Below are positions 26,972 to 35,601 of a stretch of DNA of 64,000 bases, piece by piece. The notes beneath the pieces were generated by a model. It worked only from the letters and a program-made list of their open reading frames with translations, ran no database searches and was not told the DNA's origin. Numbering within the stretch: the first letter of the stretch is position 1; each line of letters begins with the position of its first letter. The position numbers and the translations under genes were made by a program. Source of the stretch: Paludibacterium purpuratum (lineage in GTDB: Bacteria > Pseudomonadota > Gammaproteobacteria > Burkholderiales > Chromobacteriaceae); NCBI RefSeq assembly GCF_004363805.1, contig NZ_SNZP01000007.1, positions 186,001 to 250,000 of the forward strand. The letters are read 5' to 3'.

Positions 26972-27742
26972 TTAAGGGGTCAAGGTGGCCAACAGGCCAA
27001 GATAAATCGCCACTTCGCTTACTTGCTGCACGGCGCCCAGGCAGTCGCCGGTATAGCCGCCGATGCGGCGTAGGAATAGCCGGACCAGCCATAGCGTTGC
27101 CAGCAGGGCCAGTGCGAGCGCCGCGCAGAGCGACCGGCCGCTCAGGCCGAGCCGCCATGCGAGTGCGAGCGCCGGTAATAGACCGCTGAGCACGGCTAAA
27201 GCGAAATCGCCGCCGCTCATGTGCTGCGCCACGGCGCGCGCCTTGCTCTCCCCTGGCCGGGCATAGTCGAGTCGCCAAATCAGGATGGTGGCCATGAAGC
27301 GCGAAACCGGATGCGCCAACAGCAAGGCCGGCACCAGCGCCGGTACCGGCAGCGTGGTCAGACAGGCGAATTTCAGCCCGAGCAGCAACAGCATGCCGAC
27401 CAGGCCGAAACTGCCGACGCAGGAATCCTTCATGATGGCCAGCACCCGGTCGCGCTCCCAACCGCCGCCGAACCCGTCGCACACATCGGCAAAGCCGTCC
27501 TCGTGCATGGCGCGCGTCAGATAGGCCCCGGCCGCCATCGACAGGGCGACGGCCACCGGCAACGGCAGCCAAAGATGCGCCGCGGCGAAGGTGCCGGCCG
27601 TGAGCGCGCCGATCAGCAAGCCGACCAGCGGAAAGAAGCCCGCCGCGTGCCGCAGCCAGTCGGCCTCGAAGCCGACCCAGCGCGGAATCGGCAGGCAGGT
27701 GAAGAACTGCAGCGCGATGAAGAAGCGGCGGATCGCTTGCAT
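26972..27742 (-). CDS. cobS: Adenosylcobinamide-GDP ribazoletransferase (cobalamin synthase)
   Basis: 256 residues, an integral membrane protein with about six or seven helices. It joins AdoCbi-GDP with alpha-ribazole (phosphate) at the inner membrane. Recognisable motifs: FTCLPIPR near the N-terminus and the metal-binding [22 protein letters not shown], here seen as its parts [15 protein letters not shown] and WERDR, then [11 protein letters not shown] and the late [10 protein letters not shown]. Its ATG shares one base with the stop of the upstream cobT paralog (TGATG). It is flanked on both sides by cobT genes. Confidence 0.95.
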   Translation of the reverse strand: MQAIRRFFIALQFFTCLPIPRWVGFEADWLRHAAGFFPLVGLLIGALTAGTFAAAHLWLPLPVAVALSMAAGAYLTRAMHEDGFADVCDGFGGGWERDRVLAIMKDSCVGSFGLVGMLLLLGLKFACLTTLPVPALVPALLLAHPVSRFMATILIWRLDYARPGESKARAVAQHMSGGDFALAVLSGLLPALALAWRLGLSGRSLCAALALALLATLWLVRLFLRRIGGYTGDCLGAVQQVSEVAIYLGLLATLTP

Positions 27743-28776
27743 CACGCCAACGCCTCGCTGACCGCCGCGGCTTCGAAGGTGGCCATCTGGCGCAGGAAAT
27801 TCACCGCCGCGTGCACATAGGGCATGGCCAGCGCGCAGCCGGTGGCTTCGCCAAGGCGCAGATTCAGGTGCAGTAGCGGTTCGACGCCCAGGTGGCGCAG
27901 CATCTGCGTGTGGCCGTGCTCGTCCGAACAGTGCGAGAACACGCAATAATCGATCAGCGCCGGCCGCAGCTTGAGCGCCACCAACAACGCGCTGGTGGCG
28001 ATGAAGCCATCGATCAAGACCACCATGCGCCGGCGGGCGGCCTGGATCATGCCGGCCGCCATCATGGCGATTTCGATCCCGCCGTAGGTGGCCATGATGT
28101 CCATCGGGTCTTGCGGAGTGCCGTGCCGCGCCAGTGCGCGCTCGATCACCCGCTGCTTGTGGGCGATGCCGTCACGGTTGAGCCCGGTGCCGGCGCCGAC
28201 GCATTCGGCCAGCGGGATGCCGGTCATCAGGTGCATCAAGGCGGCCGAAGGCGTGGTGTTGCCAATACCTTTTTCGCCGAACGCCACCACATTGCCGGCC
28301 AAGCCGTCCACCACCGTCATGGCGCGCTGCATCGCCAGTTCGCACTCGGCACGCGTCATGGCCGGCTCGTTGACGAAATTGCGGCTGCCGCGCCGCACCT
28401 TGCAGTCGATCAGCCCGGGACGAGCACCGAAATCGTGGTCGACGCCGCCGTCGACGATGTGCACTTCGAAGCCGTTCTGGCGTGCCAGCACGCTGCTGGC
28501 GGCGCCGCCGGCAAGGAAGTTCTCCACCATCTGGCGCGTCACGCAGGGCGGATACAGCGAAATCCGCTCGTCAGTCACGCCGTGATCGGCGGCATAGATC
28601 ACCATCGCCGGTCGCTCGACGGTGACGTCGACCGTCTGTTGGATCAGCCCGATCTGCAAGGCCAGCGTCTCCAGGCGCCCAAGACTACCCAGCGGTTTGG
28701 TTTTGTTGTCGATGGCGGCTTTGAGCCGGGCGCTTAGCGCCGCATCGGCGATGGGGGAAATCTGCGGAATCAACAT
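27742..28776 (-). CDS. CobT paralog, copy 2
   Basis: 344 residues, aligning with copy 1 without gaps over the first 170 residues, about 100 of them identical by hand count. It keeps [19 protein letters not shown], both catalytic glutamates (Glu168 in [11 protein letters not shown] and the one in [14 protein letters not shown]) and [10 protein letters not shown]. It differs around the base pocket: residue 169 next to the first Glu is Lys instead of Met, residue 71 is Arg instead of Gly, and the C-terminal motif is GEATGCAL rather than GEGTGAAL. I expect an active enzyme with altered base or donor use, or a partner in a heterodimer. ATG 28776 (AAGGA seven bases before it) or 28779 are both possible starts. 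Confidence 0.9.
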   Translation of the reverse strand: MLIPQISPIADAALSARLKAAIDNKTKPLGSLGRLETLALQIGLIQQTVDVTVERPAMVIYAADHGVTDERISLYPPCVTRQMVENFLAGGAASSVLARQNGFEVHIVDGGVDHDFGARPGLIDCKVRRGSRNFVNEPAMTRAECELAMQRAMTVVDGLAGNVVAFGEKGIGNTTPSAALMHLMTGIPLAECVGAGTGLNRDGIAHKQRVIERALARHGTPQDPMDIMATYGGIEIAMMAAGMIQAARRRMVVLIDGFIATSALLVALKLRPALIDYCVFSHCSDEHGHTQMLRHLGVEPLLHLNLRLGEATGCALAMPYVHAAVNFLRQMATFEAAAVSEALA

Positions 28777-28778
28777 CA

Positions 28779-30089
28779 TCACGTCCTTGTGCCGAGAAAC
28801 AGCCGGCTCACGGCCAGCGGATTGGAAGGAAACCAGGCGTGCAGGTAGCTCGCCTGTAGGTTGTCTTGACGGTAAAACGCTTCGCCCGCCGCGCCGCCGA
28901 CCGCGCGGGTGGCCCGAATTTCGACTTCGAGCGGGGTGTGCAGCGTCGAGTAATGAAAGGTGTGGCCGCGCAGGATCTGTCCATCGAGTTCGATCTGTTG
29001 CAGGCCGAGTGCCGCCAGCCGTTTGCCCATTTCGGCGTGGCCGGGCAATAGCCCGAGTAGCGGCGCGCTCCGGCCATGCTGGTCGACCAGTCGTTCGAAC
29101 AGATACAACATGCCGCCGCACTCGGCATAAAGCGGTTTGCCGGCCCGGGCATGGACGCGAAGCGACTCGGCGCTAACGCGATTGTCGGCGAGCCGGGCCA
29201 AATGCAATTCCGGGTAACCGCCGGGTAAGTACACCGCGTCGCAGGGCGGCAATGCCTGGTCGGCCAGCGGCGAGAAAAACGTCAGTTCGGCACCCAAGTC
29301 GCGCAGGCATTGCAGATTGGCCGGATACAAGAAGGAGAAAGCGGCATCGCGCGCAATGGCGATGCGTTGTCCGGCCAATAGCGCAGGCACGGCGGGCAGT
29401 TCGGCCGGGGCGAAGGCCACCGCCGGCGGCAGGGTCGCCAGTGCGGTGTCCGCCATCTGGCGCGCCGCCCGATCCAGTCGGGCCTCCAAGTCGTCGATCT
29501 CCTGGGCTTGCACCAGCCCCAGGTGCCGTTCCGGCAGTCCGATGTCGTCCTGTCGGGCGATATATCCGCTATATGGGATAAAGTCGGGTAATCCTTGCTG
29601 CAGCATATCGGCGTGGCGGCTACCCGCAACGTGATTGGCCAGCACGCCATGGAAGCGCAGTTGCGGCCTGAGCGCGACCAGGCCCAGCGCCACGGCGCCG
29701 AAGGTCTGCGCCATGCCGGCGGCGTCGATCACCGCCACCAGCGGCAAGCCGAAATGCTCGGCCAGGTCGGCGCTCGACGGTGTGCCATCGAACAGCCCCA
29801 TGCTGCCCTCGATGAGGATCAGATCCGCTTCGGCGGCGGCGCGGTAGAGCCGGGCGCGGCAATCCGCCTCGCCGGTCATCCATAAGTCCAACGATTCGAC
29901 CGGTGCGCCCGAGGCACGCTCCAGAATGTACGGGTCGAGGAAGTCCGGGCCGATCTTGAAGACGCGCACGCGCCGCCCTTGGTCGCGATGAAAGCGCGCC
30001 AAGCCCGCGGTCAAGGTGGTTTTGCCCTGGTGCGAGGCCGGGGCGGTCATCAGCAGTGCCGGGCAGTGGCGCGTTAGGCTCGTCTCCAT
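28779..30089 (-). CDS. cobB/cbiA: Cobyrinate a,c-diamide synthase
   Basis: 436 residues. It amidates carboxylates a and c of (cob)yrinate with glutamine and ATP. The N-terminal dethiobiotin-synthetase-like ATPase has TAPASHQGKTTLTAGL and GPDFLDPYILERASG. The C-terminal class I glutaminase has nucleophile Cys in YAECGGMLYL and His in SYLHAWF. CobB and CbiA cannot be separated by sequence alone. Its ATG overlaps the cobO stop by one base, and its stop abuts the cobT paralog start. Confidence 0.95.
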   Translation of the reverse strand: METSLTRHCPALLMTAPASHQGKTTLTAGLARFHRDQGRRVRVFKIGPDFLDPYILERASGAPVESLDLWMTGEADCRARLYRAAAEADLILIEGSMGLFDGTPSSADLAEHFGLPLVAVIDAAGMAQTFGAVALGLVALRPQLRFHGVLANHVAGSRHADMLQQGLPDFIPYSGYIARQDDIGLPERHLGLVQAQEIDDLEARLDRAARQMADTALATLPPAVAFAPAELPAVPALLAGQRIAIARDAAFSFLYPANLQCLRDLGAELTFFSPLADQALPPCDAVYLPGGYPELHLARLADNRVSAESLRVHARAGKPLYAECGGMLYLFERLVDQHGRSAPLLGLLPGHAEMGKRLAALGLQQIELDGQILRGHTFHYSTLHTPLEVEIRATRAVGGAAGEAFYRQDNLQASYLHAWFPSNPLAVSRLFLGTRT

Positions 30090-30697
30090 CAGAACTCCAC
30101 GCCGGCTTGGGCTTTGATGCCCTGTTCGCGGTACGGGTGTTTGACGAGTCGCATTTCGGTCACCAGATCCGCCGCCTCGATCAGCGCTTCGGGCGCATGC
30201 CGGCCGGTCACGACGACATGCAGATTGGCCGGCCGCGTGGCGAATTGATGCAGCACTTCTTCCAACGGCAGGTACTGGTACTTCAGGATCACGTTGAGCT
30301 CGTCGAGGATCAGCATGTCGTACTCGCCGCTATCGAGCATGGCGCAGGCTTGTGCCCAGCCCTGGCGCGCGGTGGCGATGTCGGCTTCGCGATTCTGGGT
30401 GTTCCAGGTGTAGCCCTCGCCCATGGTGTGAAAGTCGCAGTTGTCGAAGCTGTCCAGTATGTCGCGCTCGGCGGTATAGAGCGCGCCTTTGATGAACTGC
30501 ACCACGCCGAGCCGCATGCCGTGGCCGACCGTGCGCAATCCCATACCGAAGGCGGCGCTCGATTTGCCTTTGCCGGTACCGGTGTGCACGATCAGCAAGC
30601 CTTTTTCCTTGGTCGCGGCGGCCTTTTTCTTTTCGAAGCCGGCTTTGCGTTTCTGCGTCATACGCAGGTGGTCTTGCGGTTCGGTTTTCATCGCCAT
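30089..30697 (-). CDS. cobO: Cob(I)yrinic acid a,c-diamide adenosyltransferase
   Basis: 202 residues of the CobO/CobA(BtuR) family. It transfers the 5'-deoxyadenosyl group from ATP to cob(I)alamin-type corrinoids. P-loop HTGTGKGKSSAAFG near residue 40 and VVQFIKGALYTAERD are diagnostic, with DELNVILKYQYL following. The N-terminal 30 residues are lysine-rich. AGGGAC precedes ATG 30697; MKTE two codons on is an alternative. It overlaps the end of cobW by ten bases. Confidence 0.95.
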   Translation of the reverse strand: MAMKTEPQDHLRMTQKRKAGFEKKKAAATKEKGLLIVHTGTGKGKSSAAFGMGLRTVGHGMRLGVVQFIKGALYTAERDILDSFDNCDFHTMGEGYTWNTQNREADIATARQGWAQACAMLDSGEYDMLILDELNVILKYQYLPLEEVLHQFATRPANLHVVVTGRHAPEALIEAADLVTEMRLVKHPYREQGIKAQAGVEF

Positions 30698-31773
30698 GTC
30701 GTCCCTGTCAATTCGCGCAAACGCTCGACCACGCTCGCCCGGTTCGGGTGGTAACCGATAAACACCAGCTGTGCCTGGCGCGCCGGCGTCGCGGCGGGCG
30801 CATGCGTCAGCTCGATGCGGGTGCGCACGCCCTGAATCAATAGCCGCCCCAAGCCATCGATCGGCATGGCGAAACCCTTGATGCGCAATAGCGGCTGCTC
30901 GCGCGCGATGGTGGCGACCGCGGCGCGTAGCCGCTCGCCATCCTGCGCGTCCGGGCTTTTGATGGTGAACGACTGCCAGCCCGGGTCCTGTTCGTGGAAA
31001 TGCTTGTGAGTCGCCAAGCCGTGGCTGTGCGCTGCGCCGCCGCCATGGCTATGGCCGTCGAGCGCCGTCTGGTCGGTCAACGGCCGGAAGCCCGGTCCCG
31101 GCATGCTGGCGATCGGACCGTAATGGCGTTGCCGGTCGGCGCCGGCCTCGTGCAGGTGCAGCCCAAGGGTCAGCCGGGTGTCGAGCTTGGCCTCGAAGGC
31201 CAGCTCGATGAAACGGATCGAGGGCGAAGCCGCGCGCACGCGGCTTTCGGCCGTCAGCAGCGCCTGGTCGTCCAGCGCGTCGATCTTGTTCAGTACCACG
31301 ATATCGGCGCACGACAACTGTTGTTGGAACATGTCGCCCACCGCGCCGGCGGCGAAGTCGTCGGCAAGCAATAACGGGGTGTCGACCACCGCCAGCGTGG
31401 CATCGAGTACGAAGTAGGGCGCGAGCTCAGGGCTTTGCAGCCGCGCCATCACCGCGCTGGGGAGCGCCAGCCCAGATGTTTCGATCAGTACGTGGTCGAC
31501 CAGCGCGCGCCGCTGCCAGATGGCCTGCATCGCCGGCAGAAAATCCTCGTCGTCGTCATAGGCCACCAGCCCGTGGGCCAGGTCGTGGATCTCGACCTGT
31601 TCCGAGTCGGTGTCGCGCAACAGTGCGCCGTCGATCGATACTTCGCCGAACTCGTTGACCAGGATCGCCAGTCGGCGCTGGCGGCTTTGCCGGATCAGGC
31701 TCGCGAGCAGCGTGGTCTTGCCGGCGCCGAGAAAACCGGTGACCACCGTGACCGGAATGCGCGGCTGGCTCAT
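30688..31773 (-). CDS. cobW: CobW-type GTPase, CxCC motif absent, His-rich insert
   Basis: 361 residues of the COG0523 metal-chaperone GTPase family. Walker A GFLGAGKTTLL (13-23), ILVNEFGEVSIDG, VLIETSGLALP and LNKIDALDD are conserved. Most family members carry a CxCC metal motif after the switch region. Here that stretch, residues 60-80, reads VEIHDLAHGLVAYDDDEDF with no cysteine. A histidine-rich loop (HSHGGGAAHSHGLATHKHFH) in the second half may bind metal instead. Its likely role is delivery of cobalt to a chelatase. The start overlaps the cobJ-cobK stop by four bases. Confidence 0.9.
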   Translation of the reverse strand: MSQPRIPVTVVTGFLGAGKTTLLASLIRQSRQRRLAILVNEFGEVSIDGALLRDTDSEQVEIHDLAHGLVAYDDDEDFLPAMQAIWQRRALVDHVLIETSGLALPSAVMARLQSPELAPYFVLDATLAVVDTPLLLADDFAAGAVGDMFQQQLSCADIVVLNKIDALDDQALLTAESRVRAASPSIRFIELAFEAKLDTRLTLGLHLHEAGADRQRHYGPIASMPGPGFRPLTDQTALDGHSHGGGAAHSHGLATHKHFHEQDPGWQSFTIKSPDAQDGERLRAAVATIAREQPLLRIKGFAMPIDGLGRLLIQGVRTRIELTHAPAATPARQAQLVFIGYHPNRASVVERLRELTGTTWR

Positions 31774-33302
31774 GCAATGACCTCGGTCAACACCGCTTCG
31801 ATGCTATCGGCCTGGGCCGGATAATCGACACGCGGCCGCTCTACCACGATGAACGGGATGCCAAGCGCCGCGGCGGCTTCGGCTTTGGCGCGATAGCCGC
31901 CGGCTTCGCCCGACTCCTTGCTGACCACGCAATCGATACCCCAATCGCGCCATAGCGTTTCGTTTGCCTCGCGCGAGAATGGGCCTTGCATGGCGCACAG
32001 ATGGCCGCGCGGCACGCCCAGATCCAACGCGCGCTGCAACTGCTGCGGATCGGGCGCCATGCGCAGGAACCACTGTTTGTCCGACGCGCCAGGCGCTTGC
32101 ATGAAGCGCCCCAGGTCTTTCGAGCCGGTGGCGAGGAAAATGCGCGAGCCTAGCTGCATGGCCAAAAGCGCCGCCTGATCCATGTCGGCCACGCGCCGCG
32201 CCGGGAATTCGTCGACCAGGCTCGGGCGCTCGAAACGCAGGTAGCGCAGGTCGAGCTGTTGCGACAGCTCGATCAGCTGTTGCGAAATCTCGCTGGCGTA
32301 AGGGTGGGTGGCGTCGATAATGGCGCGCGCACGCGACTGGCCCAACAGTTCGCGCCGACGTTCCAAGCCCAATCGACCGGATACGGTGGTGACATTCGGA
32401 CAATTGAGCGCGGCCTGCTCGGCGCCGTACTCGCTGGCGCTGGATACCACCACCGCCTGGCCGGTCTCGGCTAGGCGCTGTGCCAGCACATTGCCGTCGC
32501 TGGTGCCGGAGAATACCCAGACGGCCTCGGCGGGCAGCGCTTCGGCCTTGACGGTTTCCGGCGTGTCCTGCCAGTTGCCGTAACCGCGCGGGGTGAAGAT
32601 CCAGTCACGTTTCTTGCGCGTGAAACGGTTGCCGATGACCAGCGAGGTGAACATATCGAACTGACGCGTGCGCAGTTCGGCCAGCGTCAGGATTTCGTGG
32701 CTCTGGTCTTCGCGGTAGGCGTTGCGCACGATGCCGCACATCGTTTCCGGCCGCTTATGCTCCAGCATGATGTCCAGGATGCGGTAGACGCCTTCCTGGC
32801 GCTGGCGGCTCTGCACGTTGTAGAACACCGCCGCCAAGTCGGCCTGGGCGATATGGCGCGCGCGGTTTTCGATCCAGCTCCACGGGCACAGCAGATCCGA
32901 GAGCGAAAGCGTGGCGAAATCGTGCGATAGCGGCGAGCCGAGTACCGAGGCGCAGGCATTGGCCGAGGTGATGCCCGGGATCAGTTGCACTTCGAAGCGG
33001 TCGCTTTCCAGCATATCCTCGAAGGCCAGCGCGGCCATGGCGTAGACGCCGATATCGCCGCTGGACAACAGCGAGACGGTATGGCCGGCGCGCGCCTTCT
33101 CCAGCGCCAATTGCGCCCTGGCGCGTTCCTGGGTCATCGGCGGCGTGTGAATTTCCTTGCCGTCGACCCAGGGCCGTACCCAGGTCAGATAAAGCTCGTA
33201 GGAGACGATGACGTCCGACGCGGCCAGCGCCTCGCGCACCATCGGCGGAATCAGTTGCGTGGTGCCCGGGCCGACCGAGACAAGATAGAGTTTGCCGCTC
33301 AT
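31770..33302 (-). CDS. cobJ-cobK: Fused precorrin-3B C17-methyltransferase and precorrin-6A reductase
   Basis: 510 residues with two enzymes. The first 250 or so are a tetrapyrrole methylase (MSGKLYLVSVGPGTTQLIPP, LLSSGDIGVYAMAAL, IPGITSANACASVLGSPL) of the CobJ/CbiH ring-contraction type. From about 260 onward is a CobK/CbiJ NAD(P)H-dependent reductase (VWVFSGTSDGNVLAQRLAE, IDATHPYASEISQ, KESGEAGGYRAKAEAA). Both act in sequence-linked steps of corrin-ring building. The join is a short linker. Stop overlaps the cobW start (ATGA); the ATG shares one base with the cbiG stop. Confidence 0.93.
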   Translation of the reverse strand: MSGKLYLVSVGPGTTQLIPPMVREALAASDVIVSYELYLTWVRPWVDGKEIHTPPMTQERARAQLALEKARAGHTVSLLSSGDIGVYAMAALAFEDMLESDRFEVQLIPGITSANACASVLGSPLSHDFATLSLSDLLCPWSWIENRARHIAQADLAAVFYNVQSRQRQEGVYRILDIMLEHKRPETMCGIVRNAYREDQSHEILTLAELRTRQFDMFTSLVIGNRFTRKKRDWIFTPRGYGNWQDTPETVKAEALPAEAVWVFSGTSDGNVLAQRLAETGQAVVVSSASEYGAEQAALNCPNVTTVSGRLGLERRRELLGQSRARAIIDATHPYASEISQQLIELSQQLDLRYLRFERPSLVDEFPARRVADMDQAALLAMQLGSRIFLATGSKDLGRFMQAPGASDKQWFLRMAPDPQQLQRALDLGVPRGHLCAMQGPFSREANETLWRDWGIDCVVSKESGEAGGYRAKAEAAAALGIPFIVVERPRVDYPAQADSIEAVLTEVIA

Positions 33303-34069
33303 TATTGGGGAAGTTCCTCGTTAAAGCTGTCTTCGACGACGGCGACCGTGACGCCGTCGTACGCGATTTTCGGGGTGATCAGCCGGCCGCGCGGGCTGGC
33401 GATCAATGCACAGGGTTCGCACACGCCATCGACGCCGACGTTGTGCCGTACCCAGTCGGAGGGCGCGCCGGTCCAGCCGCGGGCCGCAACGTCGGCGCGT
33501 GCGATGACGCGCAACGGCAGATCGTGTTGTGCGCAGAAGTCCAGCAAGCCGGCCTCGTCGGCCTTCAGGTCGATCGTGGCGACTTCGCGTACTTCGGCGA
33601 GCTGGCGTGCGCCGAGCGCCGAGCGCACGGCCTGTTCGATGGCGTCCCGGCTTTTGCCGCGCCGGCAGCCGATGCCGAGCGTCAAGGGCTTGAGCGCCTC
33701 GCTGGCGGTGGTGATGGCCGGTATGGCGCCGGTGGCGCGCGCCACGGCGTAAGCCAGGGCGTTGGCGCCCCCTTCGTGGCCGCACAAGAGTGGGATGGCG
33801 AAGCGTGCCGCTTCGTCCAATACCACCACCGCCGGGTCGGTCAGCTTGCTTTGCGGCAGACCGTCCATGTAGCGCACCGCGATGCCGCTGGCCATCACCA
33901 GCAGCCATTGCCGGTGTTGGCGCCAAGCTGCGCGGAACTGTTTGCCCGGCGTCAATCCGCCATCCGCAGCCAACCAAGGCCGGTAGATCGTCCCCCCCAG
34001 TGCCGCTGCCAGCCGCTGACCCAGCGGCTCGGCCTCGGGGCGCACCAGCCAGATGCCGAGTCCGTCCAC
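33302..34069 (-). CDS. cbiG: Cobalt-precorrin-5A hydrolase, short form
   Basis: 255 residues, compared with about 350 for Salmonella CbiG. The N-terminal domain is recognised by LLVMASGIAVRYM, DPAVVVLDEAARFAIPLLCG and AIPAITTASE. It runs directly into the C-terminal CobE-like domain beginning LTLGIGCRRGKSRDAIE, with the middle domain missing. It opens the delta-lactone of cobalt-precorrin-5A. It starts with GTG at 34069, immediately after the cobM stop, with GAGGAAG upstream. Confidence 0.9.
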   Translation of the reverse strand: MDGLGIWLVRPEAEPLGQRLAAALGGTIYRPWLAADGGLTPGKQFRAAWRQHRQWLLVMASGIAVRYMDGLPQSKLTDPAVVVLDEAARFAIPLLCGHEGGANALAYAVARATGAIPAITTASEALKPLTLGIGCRRGKSRDAIEQAVRSALGARQLAEVREVATIDLKADEAGLLDFCAQHDLPLRVIARADVAARGWTGAPSDWVRHNVGVDGVCEPCALIASPRGRLITPKIAYDGVTVAVVEDSFNEELPQ

Positions 34070-34867
34070 TTAGGCTTCCTCGGCGCGGGCGACCTTTTGC
34101 GCCTTGCGCTCGGTACTGTCGCGGAAAATATGGGTATAGCCGGCCGAATACAGGCAAGACTCGACCCCGGTTTCGCTAGACAGCGCCTCGCCAACCAACA
34201 ACAGCGTGGTCAATAGCCAGTCCTTCTGCTTGATCTCGGCCAGCAGTGCACCCAGGGTGCTGCGATGGGTCGATTGATCCGGCCAGCTGGCGCGGCGCAC
34301 CAAGGCCACCGGCGTGCTGTCCGGGTAGTGCTTGCGCAGATCGGCGATGGTTTCCTTCAGTCGCTGGCCGGAGAGGAAAATGCACATCGTGGCGCGGTGC
34401 GCGGCGAACCGCTCGACCGATTCCAGTTCCGGCACCGCCGAGGCGCGGCCGGATACGCGAGTGAGGATGATCGACTGCGATACCTCGGGCTTGGTCAGTT
34501 CGCTGCCCAAGGCCGCGGCGGCGGCGGTGAAGGACGACACCCCCGGCACGATTTCATATTCGATGCCCAGCTTCTCCAACCGGCGCATCTGTTCGGCGGT
34601 GGCGCCGTAGATCGCCGGGTCGCCGGAATGCAGCCGCACGACATCGGCGCCGGCATCGCGTGCGCGCAGATAGCAGGCTTCCTGCTCGTCGAGCGACAAC
34701 TCGGCGGTATCGAATAGTTCGGCGTCTGGACGGCAATGCTGCAGCATATCGCGCGGCACCAGCGATCCGGCGTACAGCACCATCGAAACCTGACCCAGCA
34801 GACGGGCGCCGCGCACCGTGATCAGATCGGCGGCGCCGGGGCCGGCGCCGATGAAATATACTTTCAT
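34070..34867 (-). CDS. cobM/cbiF: Precorrin-4 C11-methyltransferase
   Basis: 265 residues of the tetrapyrrole methylase fold (MKVYFIGAGPGAADLITVRG, LHSGDPAIYGATAEQ, VPGVSSFTAAAAALG). It uses SAM to methylate C11 of (cobalt-)precorrin-4. The motif AELSLDEQEACYLRARD and the segment around LTRVSGRASAVPE fit CobM/CbiF rather than other methylases. The ATG at 34867 overlaps the cobI stop (ATGA), and the gene directly abuts cbiG. Confidence 0.94.
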   Translation of the reverse strand: MKVYFIGAGPGAADLITVRGARLLGQVSMVLYAGSLVPRDMLQHCRPDAELFDTAELSLDEQEACYLRARDAGADVVRLHSGDPAIYGATAEQMRRLEKLGIEYEIVPGVSSFTAAAAALGSELTKPEVSQSIILTRVSGRASAVPELESVERFAAHRATMCIFLSGQRLKETIADLRKHYPDSTPVALVRRASWPDQSTHRSTLGALLAEIKQKDWLLTTLLLVGEALSSETGVESCLYSAGYTHIFRDSTERKAQKVARAEEA

Positions 34868-35601
34868 GAATGTCTCTTTTCTCGCGCCGTACGGCGGATC
34901 AACAGGGTGGACAGGTAGCCGATGGCGTCTTCCGGATCGAGCGTGTCGACGCGCTCGCATAGCACCTCGTCGGCCAGGCCGATACGGCGGGCATAGGCGC
35001 AGTGCTCGGCGATGCCGAGCCGATCCAAGAGCGCCAGCACCTCCGGCAGGCGCTTGCCGATTTTCATCAAAATCACGATGTCGTGGCTGGCGATGTCGTC
35101 CGCCAATGCCGCCATATCGTCCGGGCAGGGCAGGATCAGCATGCGCTCCTTGCCTTCGCCCAGCGGCCAGGACAGCGCCGAGGCGGTGGCGGCGAAACTG
35201 GTGATGCCGGGCCAGGTCTTGTGTTCGGCCGCGGGCAGCATCTCGCGCACCGCCGCGAGTAGGTAGCCGTAGGTGGAGTAGGTCATGGCGTCGCCGATGG
35301 TCAGATAGGCCACCGTATGTCCCTGGCGCAGCTCGTCGACCACCTGGGCCGCCAACTCGCCGTAATGGCGCGCCAGCACGCTGCGATCCGGGTCCATATT
35401 GAATTCCACCTCGCGAAAACGCGACGGATCGATGTCGAGTCCGGCCAGCGTCTGGCGCGCAATGGAAATGTCGCTCGAGCGCGCGCGCGGTAGGTAGATG
35501 ATGTCGGCGCTCCGCAGGTCGGCCAGTGCCGCCACGGCGATCAGGCCCGGCGTGCCGGGGCCGACGCCCACACCGATAAAACGTCCCAGCGTCTGGCTCA
35601 T
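34864..35601 (-). CDS. cobI/cbiL: Precorrin-2 C20-methyltransferase
   Basis: 245 residues. Recognised by GRFIGVGVGPGTPGLIAVAA, IIYLPRARSSDISIAR, LTIGDAMTYSTYGYLLAAV and WPGITSFAATASALSWPLG, typical of CobI/CbiL. It methylates C20 with SAM. Whether it uses metal-free or cobalt precorrin-2 is not visible in sequence; cbiX in the same operon suggests the cobalt form. It overlaps cbiD and cobM by ATGA at both ends. Confidence 0.94.
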   Translation of the reverse strand: MSQTLGRFIGVGVGPGTPGLIAVAALADLRSADIIYLPRARSSDISIARQTLAGLDIDPSRFREVEFNMDPDRSVLARHYGELAAQVVDELRQGHTVAYLTIGDAMTYSTYGYLLAAVREMLPAAEHKTWPGITSFAATASALSWPLGEGKERMLILPCPDDMAALADDIASHDIVILMKIGKRLPEVLALLDRLGIAEHCAYARRIGLADEVLCERVDTLDPEDAIGYLSTLLIRRTAREKRHS

